From: Pseudomonas prosekii
Lineage (GTDB): Bacteria > Pseudomonadota > Gammaproteobacteria > Pseudomonadales > Pseudomonadaceae
DNA length: 64,000 bases
Assembly: GCF_900105155.1 (NCBI RefSeq)
Contig: NZ_LT629762.1
Location: 3,718,501 to 3,782,500 of the forward strand
Reading direction: 5' to 3'
Shown here: positions 34,360 through 43,403 of the stretch, piece by piece
How the letters are laid out: each line of letters opens with the position of its first letter
How positions within the stretch are numbered: position 1 is the first letter of the stretch
Made by a program: the position numbers and the translations under genes
Notes under the pieces: generated by a model
The model's database searches: none
What the model was told of the DNA's origin: nothing
What the model saw: only the letters and a program-made list of their open reading frames with translations

Positions 34360-35073
34360 TCAGATGACGCCGACCCGGGTGGCTTTGATCACAGCGGAAA
34401 TCTTGTTGCACACGCCGAGTTTCTCGATGGAGCGGTGCACGTGGAAGTTCACCGTGCGTTCGCTCAGGTTGAGGTTCCGCGAAATCTCGTAGGCGGTCTT
34501 GCCGTCGGCCGATAATTTCAGCACTTCGATCTCTCGCGCAGACAGGTGCGGGATGCTTGGCGCAGGGGGTTTCCTGGGTAGCGCCATCGCGGCCAAGGCG
34601 TGCAAATGGCGACTGATGAACACCGTGAACCCGAGGTTTTCATACATCTCATACGCCGTCACCTCACAGTGGCTTCGGGCCAGGCTCAAAACGCTGCACA
34701 GGTCATTTTCCTCGTCGTGGATCGATTGCGACCAGCCGTGCTGCAGCTTTTGCTCTTGCATGGCCTGCCAGATCCATGGGGTTTTGGCGAAAGCGTGTTC
34801 GGACCAAAGAATCGGCAACATCGATTGCGTGCAGTGGGCGGCGATAGGGTCAATAGCATCGAATTTGTTCTGTTCGTAAAGAGTGTTCCAGTCTGGGGGG
34901 AAGTTGTTGCGCATAAATGTGGTGGTCGATGTGGTCGGCGCCTTGGAGGTGGTTGAGAACGCGCAAAACTTGAAGCCCAGATTTTTGATGAAGTTGAGTG
35001 AAATCTGGTACGCGGTATCAAACTCTTTGGCGCACGACAACTGAGTGAGCTGCGTCTCCTTCCATATTTCCAT
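34360..35073 (-). CDS. ppoR: LuxR solo, acyl-homoserine-lactone-type receptor (PpoR-like)
   Basis: A 237-residue protein. Residues about 15-165 form an autoinducer-binding domain, with the W and Y of DWNTLYEQNKF, the D-P of DAIDPI and the W of LWSE matching the ligand pocket of LuxR receptors. A C-terminal LuxR helix-turn-helix follows (SAREIEVLKLSADGKTAYEISRNLNLSERTVNFHV). No luxI-type synthase gene is in the window, so it is a solo receptor. As I remember, the P. putida solo PpoR lies beside fpr and mscL as here. The ATG at 35073 is preferred to the one at 35088 because GGAG stands before it. Confidence 0.8.
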   Translation of the reverse strand: MEIWKETQLTQLSCAKEFDTAYQISLNFIKNLGFKFCAFSTTSKAPTTSTTTFMRNNFPPDWNTLYEQNKFDAIDPIAAHCTQSMLPILWSEHAFAKTPWIWQAMQEQKLQHGWSQSIHDEENDLCSVLSLARSHCEVTAYEMYENLGFTVFISRHLHALAAMALPRKPPAPSIPHLSAREIEVLKLSADGKTAYEISRNLNLSERTVNFHVHRSIEKLGVCNKISAVIKATRVGVI

Positions 35074-35419
35074 TACCGTAATCTCCATTTACGTATTTCG
35101 TCGGGGTGCATATTGGATCCAATGATCCGGCACGCCCGGAGTGTAGGACTAATCCTCAGAAAACACCCCGACTATTTTGTTATGGAAACGTTCAATAATT
35201 CGATAAATGAGTTCTTAAGGTTGTAATGGTTCTGTAACGATTAAGATGAACTTCATAATGTAAACACTATTGCAGTTCATTTAACCGGTGATTCAGCGCC
35301 GTCAAAAACTTCGCTCGCGGCCTTGCGATAAAACAATTCAGGGAATGCCACTACAAACCATCGGTGTTTAACCCGCCTGCTTTGCGGGACACTGGCGCAC
35401 CTGTCCGATGGAGTGCCCC
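35074..35419. other. 346-base AT-rich divergent region (LuxR solo / fpr)
   Basis: No gene seen. The region is distinctly AT-rich. It contains an 11-base palindrome ATGAACTTCAT (35246-35256) in the fpr leader but no lux-box I can recognise. It must hold the promoters of both genes. Confidence 0.7.
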
Positions 35420-36196
35420 ATGACTGCCAGTGCAGAAAAATTCACCCGCCAGACCCTGCTCGACGTTCAGCCACTGACCCCGAGCCTGTTTACCCTGCGC
35501 ACCACGCGGGATTCGGGCTTTCGTTTTGTTGCGGGGCAGTTCGCCCGATTGGGCGTGACCAAGGCTGATGGCAGCACGGTGTGGCGCGCCTATTCGATGG
35601 TTTCTTCGCCGCATGACGAGTTTCTCGAATTCTTCTCGATTGTCGTGCCGGGCGGCGAATTCACCAGTGAGCTGAGCCGCTTGAAAGTCGGCGACACCTT
35701 GCTGATCGAGAAAATGGCCACGGGTTACCTGACGCTTGATCGCTTCGTCGATGGTCGCGACTTGTGGCTGTTATCCACAGGCACCGGGGTAGCGCCGTTT
35801 CTGTCGATCCTGCAGGACTTCGAAGTCTGGGAGAAATTCGAGCGCATCATCCTGGTCTACAGCGTGCGCGAGGGACGGGAGCTGGCGTATCGGGACTTGA
35901 TCGCGGGGCTGGCGCAGCGCGATTACCTGGCCGAGTACGCGCACAAACTGCACTTCATCCCCACCGTTTCCCGCGAGCAGTTCGACGGCGCGCTCAATGG
36001 GCGGATTACCACCCTGATCGAGAATGGCGAACTGGAGCGCGCGGCAGGCGTGGCGCTGACGCCGGAGCACTCGCGCGTGATGATTTGCGGCAACCCGCAG
36101 ATGATCGACGACACCCGCAAGCTGCTCAAACAACGCGACATGAACCTCAGCCTGAGTCGCCGGCCCGGGCAGGTCGCGGTAGAGAACTACTGGTAG
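35420..36196 (+). CDS. fpr: Ferredoxin/flavodoxin-NADP+ reductase
   Basis: A 258-residue FAD enzyme of the bacterial FPR class. The FAD-binding motif is RAYSMVSSP, the second contact is GGEFTSELS, and LLSTGTGVAPFLSIL and MICGNPQMIDDTRKLL form the NADP domain. It passes electrons between NADPH and ferredoxin or flavodoxin. The length agrees with Pseudomonas FPRs. The ATG at 35420 has GGAG upstream, which lies inside the codons after an ATG at 35408; the later start is preferred. The last residues ENYW stop at TAG inside a 14-base repeat. Confidence 0.92.
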   Translation: MTASAEKFTRQTLLDVQPLTPSLFTLRTTRDSGFRFVAGQFARLGVTKADGSTVWRAYSMVSSPHDEFLEFFSIVVPGGEFTSELSRLKVGDTLLIEKMATGYLTLDRFVDGRDLWLLSTGTGVAPFLSILQDFEVWEKFERIILVYSVREGRELAYRDLIAGLAQRDYLAEYAHKLHFIPTVSREQFDGALNGRITTLIENGELERAAGVALTPEHSRVMICGNPQMIDDTRKLLKQRDMNLSLSRRPGQVAVENYW

Positions 36197-36248
36197 AGAG
36201 CTATTGGTAAAAAACGGCTGGTAAAAAACCGCTGGTAAAAAAAACGGC
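36191..36248 (+). repeat. Four tandem 14-base units at the fpr stop
   Basis: Units begin TGGTA at 36191, 36205, 36219 and 36233: TGGTAGAGAGCTAT, TGGTAAAAAACGGC, TGGTAAAAAACCGC and a 16-base last unit. The first unit holds the Trp and stop codon of fpr (TGG TAG). Each following unit repeats TGG TAA. Confidence 0.88.
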
Positions 36249-36269
36249 GCCCCGCAGGCGCCGTTTTTT
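36240..36269. terminator. Bidirectional intrinsic terminator (fpr / mscL)
   Basis: CGGCGCC (36245-36251) pairs with GGCGCCG (36257-36263), loop CCGCA, flanked by A-run before and T6 after, so it can end both the + strand fpr and the - strand mscL transcripts. Confidence 0.93.
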
Positions 36270-36270
36270 A

Positions 36271-36696
36271 TCACTCCAACCTTCTCGGTTGTTCGTTCTG
36301 CGCCTTGAGCAGATCGCGGATCTCGCTCAACAGCTCTTCTTCTTTGGTCGGCACTGGCGGCAGCTTCGGCGCCACGGCCTCTTCACGCTTCAAACGGTTG
36401 ATCAGTTTGACGCCCATGAAGATCGCGAACGCAACGATCACGAAGTCGATCATGGTCTGGATAAACTTGCCGTACGCCAGCACAACCGCCGGGATGTCGC
36501 CGTTGGCAGCCTTGAGCGTAATGGCCAGATCACTGAAATCCACCCCACCGATCAGCAGACCGAGGGGTGGCATGATCACGTCGCCGACGAACGACGAAAC
36601 GATCTTGCCAAACGCGGCGCCGATGATGATACCGACGGCCATGTCGACCACATTGCCTTTGACCGCGAAGGCCTTGAACTCGTTTATCACGCCCAT
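36271..36696 (-). CDS. mscL: Large-conductance mechanosensitive channel
   Basis: A 141-residue channel. The N-terminus [43 protein letters not shown] is the gating S1/TM1 region, TM2 is [18 protein letters not shown], and the C-terminal helix [15 protein letters not shown] forms the cytoplasmic bundle. It opens under membrane tension after osmotic downshock. AAGGAAA precedes the ATG. The terminator at 36240-36269 follows its stop. Confidence 0.97.
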   Translation of the reverse strand: MGVINEFKAFAVKGNVVDMAVGIIIGAAFGKIVSSFVGDVIMPPLGLLIGGVDFSDLAITLKAANGDIPAVVLAYGKFIQTMIDFVIVAFAIFMGVKLINRLKREEAVAPKLPPVPTKEEELLSEIRDLLKAQNEQPRRLE

Positions 36697-36982
36697 AGGT
36701 GATTTCCTTGTTACAGATGAGATTGGTGAACGCAGTGTAAATCAGCAAAACGCATCTCGCTCGAAACACCTGCTTACATGGCTTGCCTGCAGTCGACCCG
36801 CCTGATTGCGAAAAGTTTACAAAAAGCCATCACTCGCGCGCGGTTACCCCGTCTAGACCGTGGCTTCCAGCCCGTTTTCCCTATCGCTGCGGTTGGGCAT
36901 TTCTATTTAGATTTTGCGCCAGCGGTCTCTAGCCTCTGTTGAGCGCACCTGGATGCGCCTTAAAAAATCAGAGGAATCTCCA

Positions 36983-38524
36983 ATGCAAATTTCCCTTGGC
37001 CTCGGGGCTTTTCCCCATCGCCGCGCCCTCGGCGTTTTGAGCGCCGGCCTGCTGTCGTTTTCTGTGAGTGCAGCCACCCTGACCCGCGATAACGGTGCCG
37101 CCGTCGGCGATAACCAGAACTCGCAAACTGCCGGCGCCACTGGCCCGGTGCTCCTGCAAGACGTGCAGTTGATCCAGAAACTCCAGCGCTTTGACCGCGA
37201 GCGCATTCCCGAGCGCGTGGTGCACGCCCGCGGCACCGGCGCCCACGGCACCTTCACGGTGACCGACGATCTCAGCGATCTGACCAAAGCCAAAGTGTTC
37301 GCCGCCGGCCAGAGCACCCCGGTGTTCGTGCGTTTCTCGGCGGTGGTGCATGGCAACCATTCCCCGGAAACCCTGCGTGACCCGCGCGGTTTTGCCACCA
37401 AGTTCTACACCGCTGACGGCAACTGGGACCTGGTCGGCAACAATTTCCCGACCTTCTTCATCCGCGACGCGATCAAATTCCCGGACATGGTCCACGCCTT
37501 CAAACCTGATCCGCGCACGAACCTTGACGACGACTCGCGCCGTTTCGACTTCTTCTCCCACGTGCCGGAAGCCACGCGCACGCTGACCGAGTTGTATTCC
37601 AACGCTGGCACACCTGCCAGTTATCGGCAGATGGACGGTAACGGTGTTCATGCCTACAAGTTAATCAACACTAAAGGTGAAGTTCACTACGTGAAGTTTC
37701 ACTGGAAAAGTTTGCAAGGGATCAAGAATCTCGATCCGGCAGAAGTGGTCAAAGTTCAAGGTCAGGACTACAGCCATTTGACGAATGATTTGGTCACCAA
37801 CATCAACAAAGGCAACTTCCCGAAGTGGGACTTGTACGTGCAAGTGGTCAACCCGCAAGACTTGTACAAGTTTGATTTTGATCCATTGGACGCAACTAAG
37901 GTCTGGCCGGGTATTGCGGAGCGCAAAGTTGGACAAATGGTGTTGAACCGTAATCCGGCGAATGTATTCCAGGAAACCGAACAAGTTGCCATGGCTCCGG
38001 CCAATCTGGTGCCAGGTATCGAGCCTTCGGAAGACCGTTTGTTGCAAGGTCGAGTGTTCTCTTATGCCGATACGCAAATGTATCGCCTCGGCGCCAACGC
38101 CCTGCAATTGCCGATCAACGCAGCGAAAGTGCCAGTGAACAATGGCAATCAGGATGGCGCGATGAACAGTGGCGCCAGCAGCTCTGGTGTGAACTATCAG
38201 CCGAGCCGTTTGCTGCCGCGTGAAGAGGCGCAAACCGCGCGCTACAGCCAGTCGGCGCTGAACGGCAGCACCCAGCAGGCGAAGATCCAGCATGAGCAGA
38301 ACTTCAAGCAGGCCGGCGATTTGTATCGCTCGTTCAGCCCGAAGGAGCGTCAGGACTTGATCGACAGCTTCGGCGGATCGTTGGCGACCACCGACGATGA
38401 GAGCAAGCACATCATGCTGTCCTTCCTTTATAAGGCCGATCCCGAGTACGGCACCGGCGTCACCAAAGTGGCCAAGGGTGACCTGGCGCGGGTCAAGGCA
38501 CTGGCGGCGAAACTGGCGGACTGA
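36983..38524 (+). CDS. katB: Catalase, clade-type KatB with signal peptide
   Basis: A 513-residue heme catalase with an exported N-terminus (PHRRALGVLSAGLLSFSVSAATL), so it should be periplasmic as in P. aeruginosa KatB. The catalytic His is in RVVHARGTGAHG, Asn in VGNNFPTFF, and the heme-ligand Tyr in RVFSYADTQMYRLG. It destroys hydrogen peroxide. GAGGAATCTCC precedes the ATG at 36983. Codon use between about 37640 and 38060 is less GC-rich than the rest of the gene, with many TTG and AAG codons. It is followed by ankB. Confidence 0.93.
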   Translation: MQISLGLGAFPHRRALGVLSAGLLSFSVSAATLTRDNGAAVGDNQNSQTAGATGPVLLQDVQLIQKLQRFDRERIPERVVHARGTGAHGTFTVTDDLSDLTKAKVFAAGQSTPVFVRFSAVVHGNHSPETLRDPRGFATKFYTADGNWDLVGNNFPTFFIRDAIKFPDMVHAFKPDPRTNLDDDSRRFDFFSHVPEATRTLTELYSNAGTPASYRQMDGNGVHAYKLINTKGEVHYVKFHWKSLQGIKNLDPAEVVKVQGQDYSHLTNDLVTNINKGNFPKWDLYVQVVNPQDLYKFDFDPLDATKVWPGIAERKVGQMVLNRNPANVFQETEQVAMAPANLVPGIEPSEDRLLQGRVFSYADTQMYRLGANALQLPINAAKVPVNNGNQDGAMNSGASSSGVNYQPSRLLPREEAQTARYSQSALNGSTQQAKIQHEQNFKQAGDLYRSFSPKERQDLIDSFGGSLATTDDESKHIMLSFLYKADPEYGTGVTKVAKGDLARVKALAAKLAD

Positions 38525-38609
38525 TCGCTTTTTTGCCTGAACACGCGGGGCCTCGTACGAGGCTCCGTCACCTCTGCGCCACCTCTACGTCACAACAAAG
38601 GAGCCAGTC

Positions 38610-39164
38610 ATGCGTTGGTATTTATGCTTTTTTCTGGCAGCGCTCTCGTGGAGTGCGTTTGCCGAGCCTGTGGCCGATGTCACGCAAGACCCGGCCGCGC
38701 TGAAAGCGCAACTGCAGGATTACTATTTCGACGCCGCGCGCCGTGGCGATGTGCCGATGCTCGAGACCTTTATCGACGCCGGTTATTCCCTCGATACCCG
38801 CGACGCCAAGGGTTACACCGCGCTGATTCTGGCGGCGTACCACGGTCAGACGGATGCGGTGAACCGCTTGCTCGCCGCCGGCGCCGATGCCTGCGCACAG
38901 GATCAACGCGGCAACACGGCGCTGATGGGCGCTATTTTCAAGGGTGAAATGCACATCGCGCGCACCTTGCTGGCCAGCGATTGCAGCCCCGATCAACGCA
39001 ACGGCGCCGGGCAGACTGCCGCGATGTACGCCGGACTGTTCAATCGCGTGGAATTGCTCGATGCGCTGAAAGCCAAGGGTGCCGACCTGAATGCCGAAGA
39101 TCCGCTGGGCAATAGCGCCGCGCGTCTGGCCAGCGGTGAAATCCGCAACGCCGCGCCGCGCTGA
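38610..39164 (+). CDS. ankB: Periplasmic ankyrin-repeat protein
   Basis: A 184-residue exported protein: signal peptide MRWYLCFFLAALSWSAFAEP, then about four ankyrin repeats (GDVPMLETFIDAGYSLDTRDAKGYTALILAAYHG and so on). P. aeruginosa AnkB is encoded after katB and is needed for full KatB activity and peroxide tolerance. Same strand, 85 bases after katB. The 14-base palindrome GCCTCGTACGAGGC at 38550-38563 lies between them without a T-run, so it is likelier an mRNA processing or stability element than a terminator. Confidence 0.88.
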   Translation: MRWYLCFFLAALSWSAFAEPVADVTQDPAALKAQLQDYYFDAARRGDVPMLETFIDAGYSLDTRDAKGYTALILAAYHGQTDAVNRLLAAGADACAQDQRGNTALMGAIFKGEMHIARTLLASDCSPDQRNGAGQTAAMYAGLFNRVELLDALKAKGADLNAEDPLGNSAARLASGEIRNAAPR

Positions 39165-39209
39165 TCCGCCTCAGCTGAGCTATCATCGCGGTTTTTCCCG
39201 GGAGTTCAG

Positions 39210-40577
39210 ATGGCCAAGGCCAAGCGCATGTACGGCTGCACCGAGTGCGGCTCAACGTTCCCCAAGTGGGCGGGCCAGTGCGGCGAGTGCGGGGCCTGGA
39301 ACACGCTGACCGAAACCATGGTCGAGAGCGGCGGTGCTGCGGCGCCCAGCGGTCGCACCGGTTGGACCGGCCAGCAGGCGCAGATCAAGACCCTGGCGGA
39401 AGTCAGCGTCGAAGAAATTCCGCGTTTCTCAACGGCCTCCAGTGAACTCGATCGGGTGTTGGGCGGCGGTCTGGTAGACGGCTCGGTGGTGTTGATCGGC
39501 GGTGATCCGGGCATCGGCAAATCGACGATTCTGTTGCAAACCTTGTGCAACCTCGCCAAGAGCATGCCGGCGCTGTATGTCACCGGCGAAGAATCCCAGC
39601 AACAAGTGGCGATGCGCGCGCGTCGCCTCGGTTTGCCTCAGGACAAGCTGCGGGTGATGACCGAAACCTGCATCGAAACAATCATCGCCACGGCCCGTCT
39701 GGAAAAACCCAAGGTCATGGTGATCGACTCGATCCAGACGATTTTCACCGAACAACTGCAATCCGCGCCTGGCGGTGTTTCCCAGGTGCGCGAGAGCGCG
39801 GCGTTGCTGGTGCGTTACGCCAAGCAGAGCGGCACGGCGATTTTCCTCGTCGGCCACGTTACCAAGGAAGGCGCGCTCGCCGGCCCGCGGGTGCTGGAGC
39901 ACATGGTCGATACCGTGTTGTATTTCGAAGGCGAATCCGATGGCCGTTTGCGTCTGCTGCGGGCGGTGAAAAACCGTTTCGGCGCAGTCAACGAACTCGG
40001 CGTGTTCGGCATGACCGACAAGGGTTTGAAAGAAGTCTCCAACCCTTCGGCGATTTTTCTTACGCGCGCGCAGGAAGAAGTCCCGGGCAGTGTGGTGATG
40101 GCGACGTGGGAAGGCACGCGACCGATGCTGGTCGAAGTGCAGGCGCTGGTCGATGACAGTCATTTGGCCAACCCGCGCCGGGTCACGCTGGGGCTGGATC
40201 AGAACCGTCTGGCCATGCTGCTGGCGGTATTGCACCGCCATGGCGGGATTCCGACCCACGATCAGGACGTGTTCCTCAACGTGGTCGGCGGGGTCAAAGT
40301 GCTGGAAACCGCCTCGGATCTGGCGCTGATGGCGGCGGTGATGTCGAGCCTGCGCAATCGGCCGCTGCCGCATGACCTGCTGGTGTTCGGCGAAGTCGGG
40401 TTGTCCGGCGAGGTGCGCCCAGTGCCGAGTGGCCAGGAGCGCTTGAAGGAAGCGGCGAAACACGGCTTCAAACGCGCGATCGTGCCCAAGGGCAACGCGC
40501 CGAAAGAAGCGCCACCGGGCTTGCAGATTATCGCGGTGACCCGACTGGAACAGGCGCTGGACGCTCTTTTCGAATAA
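39210..40577 (+). CDS. radA: DNA repair protein RadA
   Basis: A 455-residue branch-migration ATPase. N-terminal zinc finger (YGCTECGSTFPKWAGQCGECGAW), Walker A GGDPGIGKST, the RadA-specific KNRFG motif (in LLRAVKNRFGAVNE), and a C-terminal Lon-like domain (DLLVFGEVGLSGEVRPVPSGQERLKEAAKHGFK). It extends heteroduplex DNA during recombination and supports natural transformation. GGGAG precedes the ATG at a good distance. In P. aeruginosa radA lies next to mapZ, as here. Confidence 0.97.
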   Translation: MAKAKRMYGCTECGSTFPKWAGQCGECGAWNTLTETMVESGGAAAPSGRTGWTGQQAQIKTLAEVSVEEIPRFSTASSELDRVLGGGLVDGSVVLIGGDPGIGKSTILLQTLCNLAKSMPALYVTGEESQQQVAMRARRLGLPQDKLRVMTETCIETIIATARLEKPKVMVIDSIQTIFTEQLQSAPGGVSQVRESAALLVRYAKQSGTAIFLVGHVTKEGALAGPRVLEHMVDTVLYFEGESDGRLRLLRAVKNRFGAVNELGVFGMTDKGLKEVSNPSAIFLTRAQEEVPGSVVMATWEGTRPMLVEVQALVDDSHLANPRRVTLGLDQNRLAMLLAVLHRHGGIPTHDQDVFLNVVGGVKVLETASDLALMAAVMSSLRNRPLPHDLLVFGEVGLSGEVRPVPSGQERLKEAAKHGFKRAIVPKGNAPKEAPPGLQIIAVTRLEQALDALFE

Positions 40578-40603
40578 CTTGCCCCATTGCTTGCAACATA
40601 ATC

Positions 40604-40736
40604 TGTAGCAACTGGCGAAGCCTGCGTTCGGCTGCGAAGCAGACGCAAAACCTGAGTGCGAGATTTTCCTGAAACACCGAGTCGCCGGACTTCACGACTG
40701 CTGCGCAGCCGAACGCAGGCTTCGCCAGCTGCTACA
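40604..40736. repeat. Long imperfect palindrome (TGTAGCAGCTGGCG type)
   Basis: TGTAGCAACTGGCGAAGCCT at the left end pairs with AGGCTTCGCCAGCTGCTACA at the right end. It belongs with 29774-29896 and lies between convergent radA and mapZ. Confidence 0.88.
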
Positions 40737-40751
40737 AGGCCGTACAGGTTA

Positions 40752-41120
40752 TTAAACCTCGATCAGGGCACCCAACTCGCGCTCCAGTTCTGCCGGGTCG
40801 CCGAGGTTGAACTCGATCAACCGCCGCAAGCGCTCGATGGATTCCAGGCTGATGTGTTTGCAGACGAAGCCGAGCTGGCCGTGGTCGTCGTGTGCCAACT
40901 CGACGTCCATTTTGATCTCGACGTCAGTGGTCAGGTGAATATCCACCAGAAAATGATGCGCCGGATTACCCAGCCAGGGTTCGGGCTTCTCGATCAACAA
41001 GCCCTTGAGTGACAGGTCGATCAGCTTCACTGGCCAGGTTAATTCTCCCTGGCTCAGCTCGGTGCGGGCATCGAACTCGATTCGTTTGAAGCGGCGGCGA
41101 TCGGCAGGCTGGTCACTCAT
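40752..41120 (-). CDS. mapZ: PilZ-domain c-di-GMP receptor, MapZ-like
   Basis: A 122-residue single-domain PilZ protein. The c-di-GMP binding motifs are RRRFKR (R-x-x-x-R, residues 8-13) and DLSLKG (D/N-x-S-x-x-G, residues about 36-41). The P. aeruginosa homologue next to radA, MapZ (PA4608), binds the chemotaxis methyltransferase CheR1 and shifts flagellar reversal. Position and length fit that protein. A c-di-GMP enzyme gene, morA, is in the same region. Confidence 0.9.
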   Translation of the reverse strand: MSDQPADRRRFKRIEFDARTELSQGELTWPVKLIDLSLKGLLIEKPEPWLGNPAHHFLVDIHLTTDVEIKMDVELAHDDHGQLGFVCKHISLESIERLRRLIEFNLGDPAELERELGALIEV

Positions 41121-41177
41121 GGCGCAATCCTCGTGAAGGTTGCCTGACTATAGACCGGCATTGGCGAGCGCGGCCAG

Positions 41178-41240
41178 CACGCTGATGGCTCCAGACCACA
41201 CGCTGATGGCTCCAGACCACACGCTGATGGCTCTAGACCA
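41178..41240 (+). repeat. Three tandem 21-base repeats upstream of cstA
   Basis: CACGCTGATGGCTCCAGACCA is repeated exactly at 41178-41198 and 41199-41219, and with one change at 41220-41240, in the mapZ/cstA divergent gap. Confidence 0.95.
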
Positions 41241-41321
41241 ATGTTGGGTATGGTCTTTATCGACAGGCGAGCTAAACTCCGGATGGCTGTCTTTCTTGTC
41301 CACCCTGGCTGGAATATAAAA

Positions 41322-43388
41322 ATGAAAAATAATAATAGCCTGCTACGCCACTTACCCTGGCTGCTGCTGGCAATCGTAGGAGCGTGCGCCCTTGGCGTAG
41401 TGGCATTGCGCCGAGGCGAGGCGATCAACGCCTTGTGGATTGTGGTCGCCGCGGTGGCCATTTACCTCGTTGCATACCGTTACTACAGCCTGTTCATCGC
41501 AACCCATGTGATGCAACTCGATCCACGTCGGGCCACCCCCGCCGTTCTCAACAATGATGGCCTGGACTACGTCCCGACCAACAAACACATCCTGTTCGGT
41601 CACCACTTCGCGGCCATTGCGGGCGCGGGGCCTTTGGTCGGTCCAGTACTGGCGGCGCAGATGGGTTATCTGCCCGGCACGCTGTGGCTGATTGCCGGCG
41701 TGGTGCTGGCCGGTGCGGTGCAGGATTTCATGATCCTGTTCCTCTCGACGCGGCGTAACGGCCGGTCGCTCGGCGACATGGTCCGTGAAGAAATGGGCCG
41801 TATCCCTGGGACCATCGCGCTGTTTGGCTGCTTCCTGATCATGATCATCATCCTCGCGGTACTGGCGCTGATCGTGGTCAAAGCCCTGGCCGAGAGCCCG
41901 TGGGGGATTTTCACGGTGATGGCGACCATCCCGATCGCGATGTTCATGGGCATTTACATGCGCTACATCCGCCCGGGCCGCATCGGTGAAATTTCCATTG
42001 TTGGCGTACTGCTGCTGTTGGGCTCGATCTGGCTGGGCGGGCAGATTGCCGCCGATCCGGTGTGGGCCAAGGCGTTCAGTTTCACTGGCGTGCAGATTAC
42101 CTGGATGCTGGTCGGTTATGGTTTCGTCGCTGCTTCGTTGCCGGTGTGGCTGATCCTGGCGCCGCGCGATTACCTGTCCACGTTCCTCAAAATCGGCACC
42201 ATCATCGCTCTGGCGATTGGCATTCTGGTGACCATGCCCGAGCTGAAAATGCCCGCGCTGACCCAATTCGTCGACGGCACCGGGCCGGTGTGGAAGGGCG
42301 GTCTATTCCCGTTCCTGTTCATCACCATTGCCTGTGGCGCGGTGTCCGGTTTCCACGCGCTGATCTCCTCCGGTACCACGCCGAAGTTGTTGGATAACGA
42401 AGTCAATTCCCGCTACATCGGCTACGGCGCGATGTTGATGGAATCCTTCGTCGCGATCATGGCTATGGTCGCCGCCTCGGTGATTGAGCCAGGCGTGTAT
42501 TTCGCCATGAACAGCCCGGCCGCTGTGGTCGGCGCCGACGTGGTGACTGTCGCGCAAACCGTCAGCAGTTGGGGTTTTGCGATTACCCCGGAAGCGCTGC
42601 AAGCGGTCGCGCATGACATCGGCGAGACGACGATTCTGGCGCGTGCCGGTGGTGCGCCGACGTTGGCGGTCGGGATCGCGCAGATCCTGCACAGCGTGCT
42701 GCCGGGTGAAAACACCATGGCGTTCTGGTACCACTTCGCGATTCTGTTTGAGGCGTTGTTTATCCTGACGGCGGTGGACGCGGGCACGCGTGCCGGACGT
42801 TTCATGCTTCAGGATTTGCTGGGTTCGTTCGTTCCGGCGCTGAAACGCACCGAGTCCTGGACCGCCAACCTGATCGCCACCGCCGGTTGTGTGGCGATGT
42901 GGGGCTGGTTGCTGTATCAGGGCGTGATCGATCCGCTGGGCGGGATCAATACCTTGTGGCCGCTGTTCGGCATCTCCAACCAGATGCTCGCCGGCATCGC
43001 GCTGATGCTTGCCACGGTTGTGCTGATCAAAATGAAACGCCAACGCTACATCTGGGTGACCATGTTGCCAGCGGTCTGGCTGCTGATCTGCACCACCACG
43101 GCGGGTTTCATCAAGCTGTTCGACGCGAATCCGGCGATCGGCTTCCTGTCGCTGGCGCGTAAATACAGCGATGCCTTGGCCAATGGCCAGATCCTCGCTC
43201 CGGCCAAGGACATTACGCAGATGAACCACGTGATCTTTAATGCCTACACCAACGCGACGCTGACGGCACTGTTCCTGTTTGTGGTGTTCAGCATTCTGTT
43301 CTACGCGCTCAAAGTCGGGATTGCCGCTTGGGGCACCAAGGAACGCACGGATAAGGAAGCGCCATTCCAGGCGCTGCCGGATGCTTGA
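41322..43388 (+). CDS. cstA: Carbon-starvation/pyruvate transporter, CstA family
   Basis: A 688-residue membrane protein with about 16-18 helices. DYVPTNKHILFGHHFAAIAGAGPLVGPVLAAQMGYLPG is the CstA signature, and AVSGFHALISSGTTPKLL its second conserved block. E. coli members BtsT and CstA import pyruvate (and peptides in older work). The neighbours match E. coli yjiY-yjiX-yjiA, so this is likely the BtsT-type. The ATG at 41322 is chosen because the repeats and AT-rich leader lie upstream; 27 extra in-frame codons are not supported. Confidence 0.9.
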   Translation: MKNNNSLLRHLPWLLLAIVGACALGVVALRRGEAINALWIVVAAVAIYLVAYRYYSLFIATHVMQLDPRRATPAVLNNDGLDYVPTNKHILFGHHFAAIAGAGPLVGPVLAAQMGYLPGTLWLIAGVVLAGAVQDFMILFLSTRRNGRSLGDMVREEMGRIPGTIALFGCFLIMIIILAVLALIVVKALAESPWGIFTVMATIPIAMFMGIYMRYIRPGRIGEISIVGVLLLLGSIWLGGQIAADPVWAKAFSFTGVQITWMLVGYGFVAASLPVWLILAPRDYLSTFLKIGTIIALAIGILVTMPELKMPALTQFVDGTGPVWKGGLFPFLFITIACGAVSGFHALISSGTTPKLLDNEVNSRYIGYGAMLMESFVAIMAMVAASVIEPGVYFAMNSPAAVVGADVVTVAQTVSSWGFAITPEALQAVAHDIGETTILARAGGAPTLAVGIAQILHSVLPGENTMAFWYHFAILFEALFILTAVDAGTRAGRFMLQDLLGSFVPALKRTESWTANLIATAGCVAMWGWLLYQGVIDPLGGINTLWPLFGISNQMLAGIALMLATVVLIKMKRQRYIWVTMLPAVWLLICTTTAGFIKLFDANPAIGFLSLARKYSDALANGQILAPAKDITQMNHVIFNAYTNATLTALFLFVVFSILFYALKVGIAAWGTKERTDKEAPFQALPDA

Positions 43389-43403
43389 TCGAGGATTGCA
43401 ACG

